From positions 620,001 to 684,000 of the forward strand of contig JAODTK010001477.1 in the NCBI GenBank assembly GCA_026419785.1: DNA of 64,000 nt, given 5' to 3'. Both the position numbers and the translations under genes were made by a program. Positions within the stretch are counted from its first letter, which is position 1; the number at the start of each line of letters is the position of its first letter. Positions 56,146 through 64,000 of this stretch are shown here, one piece after another. Below the pieces are notes generated by a model, which saw only the letters and a list, made by a program, of their open reading frames with translations, was not told where the DNA came from and ran no database searches. Source of the stretch: Sclerodactyla briareus (taxonomy: Eukaryota; Echinodermata; Holothuroidea; Dendrochirotida; Sclerodactylidae).

Positions 56146-57532
56146 AGATGGTTCTGACACAAGACAGGCTGGCACACCACGTAGTTCTGCACACACAAGA
56201 AAGGCTGGCACACCAAGAAGTTCTGCACAAGAAAGGCTGGCACCCCACGCAGTTCTGCACAAGACAGGCTGGCACAACCAAGCAGTTCTCACAGACAGGC
56301 TTGGCACACAACACAGAGTTATGCACAAGACAGGGCTTGGCACACCACGTAGTCTGGCACAAGACAGGCGGGCACACCACGCAGTCTGCAAAGACAGGTG
56401 GCGAACCACGAAGTCTGCACAAGACACAGGCGGGCACACCAAGCAGTTCTGGCACAGACAGGCTGGTACAACCACGAGTTTGCACAAGACAGGCTGGCAC
56501 ACCACGCAGTCTGAACAAGACAGGCGGGTTGGCCACAGCCAAGCAGTTTGCACAAGACAGGTGGCACACCACAGCATTATGCCAAGACAGGCTGGGCCAC
56601 AACACAAAGTCGCACAGACAGGCTGGGTCACACCACGCAGTCTGCACAAGACAGGCTGGCACACACACAGTTCTGCACACAAGACAGGCGGCAACACGCA
56701 GTTCGCACGACAGGCGGGCACACCACGCAGTTCTGCACACAACAGGCGGCACACCACGCAGTTCTGCACAAGACAGGCTGGCCAAACCACGCAGTTATGC
56801 CACAAGACAGGCTGGCAACCACGCAGTTCTGCAAAGACAGGCTGGCCACACACCCAACAGTTCTGCACAGACAGGCTGGCACACCACGTAGTTCTGCACA
56901 AGACAGGCGGCACCCCAAGCAGTTCGCAACAAGCCGGCGGGTACACCACGCAGGTTGCCACAGGACAGGCTGGCACACCACGCAGTTCTTGCACAAGACA
57001 GGATGGCACAACCACGCAGTTGGCACAAGACAGGTGGCACACCACGCAGTTCGGCACAAGACAGGCGCTTGCACACCACGCAGTTCTGCACAAGACAGGC
57101 TGGCACACCACGCATGTTTGCAAAAGGACAGGATGGCACACCACACAGTTTTGACCAAGACAGGCTGGCACACCACGTAGTTCTGCACAAGGCCAGGCTG
57201 GCACACCAAGGCAGTCGCAACAAGGGACAGGTGTTACACACGCAGTTCTGCACAAGGACAGGCTGGCACCACCACGCAGTTCTGCACAAGACAGGCTGGC
57301 ACACCACGCAGTCTGCACAAGACAGGCTGGCCCACCCCACGCAGTTTGCACAAGACAGGCTGGCACACCACGCAGTCTGCACCAAGACAGGCTGGCCACC
57401 ACGCAGTTCTGCCACAAGACAGGTGGCACACCAGCAGGTCTGCCACAAGACAGGTTGCACACCACGCAGTTCTGCACAAGACAGGCTGGCACACCACGCA
57501 GTTCCGCACAAGACAGGCTGGCCACATGCGGT
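56146..57532 (+). repeat. 32-bp minisatellite, ~43 copies
   Basis: Consensus unit CTGGCACACCACGCAGTTCT + GCACAAGACAGG. Most units differ from consensus by single-base losses or gains. Because the unit has no stop codon in most frames on either strand, it generates long apparent ORFs (up to 480 codons on the minus strand and 377 on the plus strand) of Cys/Val/Trp- or His/Thr/Gly-rich text. Since 32 is not a multiple of three, a true repeat protein would change frame every unit; these ORFs should not be annotated as genes. Confidence 0.97.
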
Positions 57533-57799
57533 TCGAGATCTCTAAAGAGCCTATCCATTTAGAGTGATTCTGCTTTCATTCCGAACTTTCTCCAGAGTGG
57601 ACGGAGAACCAGCCATGCCCTGGTCCCGCACTACACGTGAATAGGGGGGATAAACCCAGTTACCCCGTTCAAGCCGCACAACTGAGTTCAGCATTAATCA
57701 GGGTGTCAATGCAAAAACTCAACGGAAAATGGACATGTGCAGGGGGTAAACCGCCAAGCGATATCCCAGCAGAAGAGCCTTTGTGGCCTGTTGCGAGGA

Positions 57800-58080
57800 T
57801 TCACTTTAAATTATGTCCATTTGACCTCCAGTGCTTTGAATGCCCTACCTGGTGTTCAGGTCCATCTGTGGTCCACATTCCCCAAGTTTTGTTCGAATAC
57901 GACAAAGTTAGAAAAATTGCATGATTTATGCAAATTGGACATCCTGTGACCTTCAATGACCTTCATGTGCATAGGACTAACAAAGTCTACATCTACCAAA
58001 GTTGTTCAAATCCGACAAAGAGTTAGGAAAATTTTGCAAAAAAAAACACAAATTGACCTCCGACAATTGCTCCTAAACCT
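57800..58080 (+). repeat. Two diverged ~115-bp units
   Basis: AAGTTTTGTTCGAATACGAC (57891-57910) recurs as AAAGTTGTTCAAATCCGAC (57998-58016), each preceded by a GACCT-CA(G/A)TG phrase and followed by AAAGTTAG-AAAATT. Related to the units at 12961-13400. Confidence 0.55.
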
Positions 58081-60004
58081 TGATTCCAGAAAAAGTTCAC
58101 ATACATAAGTCAATTACATGCCGTAACAAAAACATGAACATGCAATAATATGGACCCATAAACCACATGCATATGTGCTTAGTAAAAACGCCTGGCTGAG
58201 TGTTGTTCATGCTACTAGACCATTTCTTCCATTTGAAAGAATTTTGAACAAACTCACAAACACAATTCCTATTCTATAATCCCACACACGCGACCAAAAT
58301 GCGAACACTCTACAGACAAGGTGATATACATTTTACTGGTGTGAAACCCCAAGTAATCATGCCTGTGTATGTGCAGGTTGAAGTCCCACTTACCCACCGT
58401 TAGTCCTTTTCTTCATCTTTTTAGCTGGGAGGGATGACCACTAAATCAGTTGGCAAAAAATTCAAAAATTGTGACCCAGTTACAAAAATATCCATTGCTG
58501 CGAACAAAAATCTCGGGATCATCTCATCATAAGATTATGTTCATTACATGTTGTCTGAAGGGTGGCTTTAATTGAAGAAAAGTAGGGATGGTAATGTGGA
58601 ATTGTATCGCTCGTGAAAGATCATTCTCGACTGTTCCTATTGCCTGTCCGGGGTTGTATACCACTTGAGGCCATGGGATGTACTACACTTTGAGCCTTAA
58701 GCAGTCTTAAAAAATTTAGATGTACAAAATGTTTAACCATTCAATGCCCCCCACCCCCCCAAAAAAAAAAAACCTATTTTTTCACATTGGGCCGCTTCCC
58801 AGTGCGACTATTGTCCTGTTGGGGTGACTCCCTCAGGGCCGCAGTTTAGAATGAGCCAATTCTTGAAAATCCTGTTTCCTGTACCGATTTCAACGAAGAA
58901 GACTATAGAAAATTCCTCCACGAATCGGATGTTGATGAGTATGGCACTTAAAAGGTATCCTATCTGTTTTTTTCTTGTTTTTTGAACCCCCCTACAAAAC
59001 ACCATGGATGCTTTATACTAATTGTAGGCCCCAGTTTTTTTTCCAATCATTTGCAGACAAAATCATTGTAAATCCATTACCTACAACTAAGCGTGTTGTG
59101 AAGTCACTGACCACAAGCTATTATATATAATGCATATAGGGTATAGTGATGAGGAAGTTATTACCAGCTGGAAATAAACTATCCATGAAAATAATGAACT
59201 GGTATAATCCATTGCTATAGGAACAGTTTCACATTCACTGTTAATAAGTCTCTGCCCACATAGAATAAAACTACAATAGAGTAATGCAGAAAACCTAATG
59301 AGCTAGTAAAAATAGATATTATGAAATCTATTTCCACAAATTATAAACTGTTACTGGACGTCACTGTGCCACATAAAATAAACTTACATCGATAATTGTA
59401 GACAACATATGAGATGGTGGAAAGTACATAGCTATAAGATATATTTCCATAAAACCTTAAATTGAAACTGAACTCACTGCCAACAATCAAGATGGATGCA
59501 CTCGAGTAATTCGCCATAAAAACACATTGAACTGGGAAAAATCCATTGATGGAAAATCAGTCCACACACCAAAAAAATTGGAAAAACAGAGAAAAATCCC
59601 ACAAAAATAAATGCTGTAGTAAATAAAGGTCAGTGCCTAGAAAAGATTCGTTTTAGAGATTCACGGCCCACAGCTTGAAGAACCACAATTAATGTTTTTT
59701 TCTTAATAATAATTCACTCCCCCCCCCCACCCCCAGAACCTGACAATGTAATTAAATTGCTGCTGACAAAATAGTACTAAACGTAAATATAAATCCCAAA
59801 CTTACCGGACTGCAATTAAACAAAATACCTGTGACTTGATGCTAATTGAGAGGCCATAAGCCTGTATCTAGGCTGAGACCATCCAACTACGAAACAATTA
59901 GTATTAATTCCTGAGTCCTAATTTCATTCACCTAGCACTCACAATGAGAGCATAGTTATCTAATGGATTTGTGCACTCAACAACTGTAATGCTTTCTCTA
60001 TCAG
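58081..60004. other. No gene recognised
   Basis: AT-rich DNA with a C/A tract at 58748-58773 and a C tract at 59718-59733. No exon-like segment is supported. Confidence 0.45.
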
Positions 60005-60115
60005 GACAGTGATGAAAGCGGATACCATCCCCTTTTTGTGCTCTTCAAAAAGACATATGGCCAGGTCTACAGCTGCCTGAAAATCAGGGAAAAGTTATGC
60101 CAACAAATATCAGTT
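60005..60115 (+). CDS. Candidate exon 1 of a 60-61.6 kb exon set
   Basis: Strong acceptor (GCTTTCTCTATCAG, ending 60004). The frame reads DSDESGYHPLFVLFKKTYGQ to 60064, where a weak donor (CCAG/GTCTAC) would give a 60-nt phase-0 exon; otherwise it stays open to a TGA at 60116-60118. Its phase fits the exon at 60409. No family is recognised. Confidence 0.35.
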
Positions 60116-60408
60116 TGACTTTGGTTGACTGTCTCAATAATGACCACCACATGACAGTAGTGAGTAGCACAAACTGTAGCTAAATTTTGATGAATTTCCT
60201 GGAAAGTAATTTCACAGGTCGAGAAGGGTGCTTCACCACTACAATGAATGCAATTTTTGCCTGAGGAAAACAATGAAAACAGTCACGGTGGTCAAAAGTA
60301 ATTTGCTGATTGCGTGAAGGTGAAAAGGTAACAGCTTAGGACTCGCTAATAGAAACAGGAGAGCAAATGTGGGGTGAGTTCCAGTCAACTGGTGGTCACA
60401 TTCTTCAG

Positions 60409-60501
60409 TCAGTAGCCGTGACCAACAGAACTAATGGCCGAACAAGTCATGGGAAATCTGATGAAATATATCAGTCTCAGGAGAGTGATAGTTCACTGAG
60501 A
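60409..60501 (+). CDS. Candidate exon 2, 93 nt, phase 0-0
   Basis: Acceptor CACATTCTTCAG ends at 60408; the donor is CTGAGA/GTAAGG at 60502. Exactly 31 codons, beginning SVAVTNRTNGRTSHGK and ending YQSQESDSSLR: hydrophilic, Ser-rich, likely a disordered linker. Both splice sites are good and its length is a multiple of three. No family is recognised. Confidence 0.45.
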
Positions 60502-61208
60502 GTAAGGTTGTTTAGATGGAGGCCATGTGGCAGTACGCAGATACAGTGCAACTTTGATGCCCACAGTACCATGATGCGCAGGAGGGAAAAAAACACAAAT
60601 AACAATTGACAAGAGGTTGCAATAGGAGTTTTTTTGTTAAAGTCACTGTGGAGAAGATTTTTTTTTCAAAGCAAAACAGTTGACTAGAACCACCCTTAAT
60701 TCAACGATAAAGACAGAAGCGTCGTAAACCTAGCATTGCTTTTTATGCTAAAAACTGAATGCAAATATAAGAAACTGAATTCCCAAGATTTGGAGGGTAT
60801 ATTAGTGACAGTGATTCAATAGCTGGAGAGATCTTAATGATAGTCATATCTGCCATTTTTGCAAAGTACGAGCAGCGGCCGTAGTGAAAGAGAGGAGGAG
60901 GGGACTCAACCTCTCATATAAGCATCCGATCCATCGAGTCCAAACTGGACGATTTCCTTGAAAACGAGCTCGAGGAATTTCTCCGCGATGAGACATTTAT
61001 TTTTAGGGCGAATCCACAAATTGATAGGCTGAATGAGGGTGTAAACAATGGGAGTTGGTGTATGGGTCAAAGATCCAGCACCTTAATTCTCTGATGAATG
61101 CTAAACCCCGCCCTCTCCATGACTATGATAATCAGCTTTGATTTATTTTTCAGTGTCTTGGATGGCAATCATCTTATGGTCAATCTTCTCCTATGTATCT
61201 GTACTCAG

Positions 61209-61559
61209 GAGCAAAAAAGGATGTGGTGGAAAACCCCGATGACTGAAACTGTGCTTTGGACGAAGTTTACAAAGTGGACAAATCGGCGGAGTGAGGGGAG
61301 TAGTGAGCTGAATGTGGTATGGAAGGCTGCAATGGGACAGAATATAACAGTTTATGCCATCTGTTGGAGACAACAGGGACGGATATTGACAAACAAACTA
61401 GCTCGCCCAGAAAGGAGGCTAAGCTATTCAAACAAAGCTCACATTCTCAAGTGTGTCAGCCATGTGATGGCTTTGAAAAGTGAAATGGTGATCCAGAAAC
61501 TCTCATCAATGCAATTCTTCTGGAAGGAGCGTTTGGTGCATAATGGACATAGGAAATGA
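61209..61559 (+). CDS. Candidate exon 3 or chance frame
   Basis: Acceptor TCTCCTATGTATCTGTACTCAG ends at 61208. The phase-0 frame fits the preceding exon and stays open for 116 codons to a TGA, starting EQKRMWWKTPMTETVLWTKF. Within it, the stretch HILKCVSHVMALKSE (61440-61485) is matched at DNA level by the last 42 bases of the window. No family is recognised and no strong donor is seen, so it may be a terminal exon or fortuitous. Confidence 0.3.
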   Translation, partial: EQKRMWWKTPMTETVLWTKFTKWTNRRSEGSSELNVVWKAAMGQNITVYAICWRQQGRILTNKLARPERRLSYSNKAHILKCVSHVMALKSEMVIQKLSSMQFFWKERLVHNGHRK

Positions 61560-62109
61560 TTAACCATTTTATGGTCTGCTAAATTCATGCACAATGGAAG
61601 AGCCATTTGGCGGACCCCTAGAACTTGAACTCCCCATGGAGAAACTTATCAGGTGTCAGGTAATTTTACAACACGTCAGTACAAACTGGTCAATTCCCAC
61701 TCCCCTACCCCCTATGATATGATCAAATCACTGTTTTGGCTAGAAGAGTTTCCAAAGGATCTAAGCAAGCCATGTTAAGGGACAAAAGGAGAGGAAGAAA
61801 GCCAAAATGTTGGGAAGAAGAATAAAGCAGTGTTGGTCAGTGGATAAGCTAGCCCATACCTCAAATCTGGGCATTCATGTTAGAGACATGATTTCCACCC
61901 AAAAGGATAAAATCTCTATCCGCCTCAGCGAGGCTTCTGAACGAAATGTGTCCTGAATGGAGGAGATGAATGTATGGCCACAGATCTCTGTGTGATTGGT
62001 CTTTATAAAAGGTCCAAAATGAATGGTCGTGTAGGACCAATGAACCAAACTCAAGCAAATATACGATGCCACTAGGCCACTCTGCCCCGCATGATGAGTG
62101 CCTAGCTAG
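61560..62109. other. No gene recognised; possible tRNA-like segment
   Basis: On the minus strand around 62095-62030, GTGGCCTAGTGGCATCG resembles a Pol III A box and GGTTCATTGGTCC a B box, so a SINE head is possible but not secure. Confidence 0.35.
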
Positions 62110-62640
62110 CGCCTTAATTCTACGATTGGTGTGGTAGTAAATAATGTCACTCCTTCGAGCTCACATTGTCTTAATTTCATCATGACTATCCTACTGTGCT
62201 TGATTTCTCTAATCAAGTGTGGTAGTATAATCAATGTCAGACTCTTCAGCTCACAATGGCTTATTTCATGACTATCTACTTGTGTTTTGATTCTATAATC
62301 AGTGTGGTAGTAATATATCACTCCTTCAAATGCTCAACGGGGCTAACTTTGTCTGACTAATCTAAACGGTGCTTAATTCTATAAATTAATCAGGGGTAGT
62401 AATAATATCAACTCCTTCAAGCTCACACGGCTTAATTTCATGAACTTATCTACTGTGCTTGATCTAGTAATCAGTGTGTAGTAAAATCTCACTCCTTCAG
62501 CGCACACAGCGCTTAATTCCCTGCGATCTACTGTGCTTATTCTAAATCAGGGTGGTGTTGTAATAAATCATTCCTTCAGCTCACACGCGGGCTCAATTTC
62601 AACTATCTAACTGTGTTGGACAGTTTTCGATCAGCTGGTC
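62110..62640 (+). repeat. ~80-bp minisatellite (TGTGGTAGTAATATCACTCC)
   Basis: Six to seven diverged units with landmarks TAATCAGTGTGGTAGTA, TCACTCCTTCAGCTCACA, GGCTTAATTTCATGACTATC and TACTGTGCTTGATT. Unit lengths vary by several bases. Confidence 0.85.
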
Positions 62641-62794
62641 CTGTAAGAAGCAGCCAATTATTGTCCCGGGGAGATGGGGCGGGGGGGGGGTCATGGTCCT
62701 GTCCTACTCAACATCTATGTGATTTGGATATCCTCTAAGGTAAGAGGTGAGCGACTTGTGGTTTTAAATTATTATACTTGTCAGGTGAAGTCTG
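62641..62794. other. Spacer between two minisatellites, with G tract
   Basis: Contains a G run (62680-62690) and otherwise unremarkable DNA. Confidence 0.6.
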
Positions 62795-63568
62795 AACCTA
62801 TATGAGGCCCAGTGCTGAGCACTCCGCCTCCCTACCCATACCCTACGATGGGGCCCAGTCGCATGAGCCCCTCTTCTCCTAGCCCAAACCTTATTGGGCC
62901 CAGTGTGCCTGAGCACCTCGGCTCCTGCCCATAACCCTATTGGGTCCGTAGCATGAGCAAACCTCTTCTCCTGCCCATAACCTATATGGGGCCCAGTGCA
63001 CTGAGCCACTCTTTCCTGCCCATAACCTATATGGGGCCCATTGCAATGAGCACTCTTCTCCTGCCCATAACCTATATGGGGCCCAGTGCAATGAGCACCT
63101 CTTCTCCTGCCCATAACCTATATGGGCCCAGTGCAATGAGCACCTCTTCTCCTGCCCTAACCTATATGGGGCCCAGTGCACTGAGCACCTCTTCTCCTGC
63201 CATAACCTATATGGGGCCCAGTGCAATGAGCACCTCTTCTCCTGCCCATAACCTATATGGGGCCCAGTGCAATGAGCACCTCTTCTCCTGCCCATAACCT
63301 ATATGGGGCCCAGTGCAATGAGCACCTCTTCTCCTGCCCATAACCTATATGGGGCCCAGTGCATGAGCACTTCTTCTCCTGCCCTAACCTATATGGGGCC
63401 CATTGCAATGAGCACCTCTTCTCCTGCCCATAACCTATATGGGCCCAGTGCAATGAGCACCTCTTCCCCTTTTCATAACCTATATGGGGCCCAGTGCAAT
63501 GAGCACCTCTTCTCCTGTTCATAACCTATATGGGGCCCATTGCAATGAGCACCTCTTCTCCTTCCCAT
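62795..63568 (+). repeat. 46-bp minisatellite, ~17 copies
   Basis: Consensus CTTCTCCTGCCCATAACCTA + TATGGGGCCCAGTGCAATGA + GCACCT. The left units are more diverged than the right ones. The unit lacks stops in several frames, which yields repetitive frames on both strands (MGPSAMSTSSPA-type and CSLHWAPYRL-type) that are not genes. Confidence 0.97.
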
Positions 63569-63782
63569 AGGCTTGCACCTCCAGATGCAGAAATGGGAGA
63601 GGTGATGGGGGTGAGGGTTATGAATTGGTGGCCGGTGTAGGTATTGCTGTTACATACATCTAGGCTTTTTTGCCATTTTCTTCATACTATGTGTACTCTC
63701 ATTTGGTGGCCCCCCTGGGTCATGTGAGCGGGTCCGCTGCCCCTCCCTGAACCCCCACCCCCCTCTATTCCAATGCAACTGC

Positions 63783-63848
63783 ACTGCATAGACCCACAAA
63801 CTATGGATTATCAGCCCGATGCCCTAATCAACTAGGTCACCATTCCCC
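63783..63848 (-). mobile_element. tRNA-like SINE head
   Basis: On the minus strand: GGTGACCTAGTTGATTAGGG (A-box region, 63843-63824), a GGGCTGATAATCC anticodon-arm-like segment, then TTTGTGGGTCTATGC near the B-box position. B box is degenerate. DNA further left on this strand (63775-63700) is G-rich and may be the SINE body. Confidence 0.5.
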
Positions 63849-63940
63849 ACTATTCACATTTTTCAATCAAGTTCTATTAAAGTCACTTACAACACATTTA
63901 CCTGAATTTGCTCCATCTTTCAATATCGTATTTGTTGGAG

Positions 63941-64000
63941 GTGGAGACAGTGTATCTACACATTGCCGAGTGCGTCAGCCATGGCATTGAAAAAGTGAAA
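63941..64000 (+). CDS. Candidate exon running off the window end
   Basis: After an AG at 63939-63940 the frame reads VETVYLHIAECVSHGIEKVK, 20 codons to the last base. Its second half is similar in DNA and frame to 61440-61485 (HIAECVSH versus HILKCVSH). This could be a duplicated helix-coding exon or a shared dispersed repeat. The acceptor lacks a strong pyrimidine tract. Confidence 0.28.
   Translation, partial: METVYLHIAECVSHGIEKVK

Noticed and set aside
56009..57558. Long open frames (258, 377, 480, 250 and more codons) on both strands
   Set aside because: They are products of a 32-bp tandem repeat without stop codons. Frames overlap each other on both strands and shift at each indel.
62764..63524. 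Repetitive open frames of 73-134 codons on both strands
   Set aside because: They derive from the 46-bp minisatellite and show only repeat-unit text.
62795..63568. CRISPR array
   Set aside because: Repeats are contiguous with no unique spacers, and the context is eukaryotic. The same applies to the 22-, 32- and 41-bp arrays.

Overview
This window looks like intergenic and intronic DNA of a marine invertebrate, most probably an echinoderm or another non-vertebrate deuterostome. There are no bacterial-style operons and no long conserved ORFs. Long stretches are tandem arrays, microsatellites, homopolymer G/C tracts, tRNA-derived SINE heads and the end of a CR1/L2-type LINE. Coding DNA appears only as short exon-sized islands between AG and GT splice signals. 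The taxonomic call is inference: it rests on the CR1/L2 tail with its paired AGCGCT blocks, abundant poly-G/poly-C tracts and a foldback-type element. Copies within arrays differ largely by single-base gains and losses, so either the DNA is very polymorphic or the assembly carries residual long-read indel errors. Reading frames across arrays should not be trusted.

Layout. 1-6.7 kb: three copies of one composite element (left hairpin, GGCCC-rich tandem core, tetranucleotide microsatellite, right terminal hairpin). 6.7-13.4 kb: minisatellites and GGTCA-rich tandem blocks. 13.4-19.9 kb: G/C-tract-rich repeats, including one copy of a long dispersed repeat (second copy at 24.6 kb) and a ~200-bp tandem array. 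19.9-21.1 kb: a CCGGGCAGTC minisatellite interrupted by a 717-bp foldback element with perfect 14-bp ends and an 8-bp target duplication. 21.1-34 kb: the least repetitive part, with candidate exons on both strands, an AT-rich satellite and a near-perfect hairpin. 34-42 kb: candidate exons, including a kinesin-like fragment and a phase-matched exon pair, with a decayed LINE and a SINE. 42.7-48.7 kb: LINE tail, a fourth composite element in reverse orientation, a 411-bp tandem duplication, a second SINE copy and a 41-bp array. 48.7-64 kb: more exon candidates and four large minisatellites with periods of about 22, 32, 80 and 46 bp.

No complete gene can be assembled by eye. Plus-strand exon candidates (27.7, 34.3, 37.4-37.7, 41.3, 48.9, 55.6-55.9, 60.0-61.6, 64.0 kb) and minus-strand candidates (21.6, 30.1-30.7, 31.1-31.7, 39.2-39.4, 51.9-52.2 kb) could belong to several genes. 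Minus-strand stop codons at 39.19 kb and plus-strand stops at 37.81 kb suggest a convergent pair. Functions are mostly unknown and are stated so. The strongest results are the repeat architectures: a composite element family whose left hairpin changes by paired substitutions, and the precisely bounded foldback insertion.
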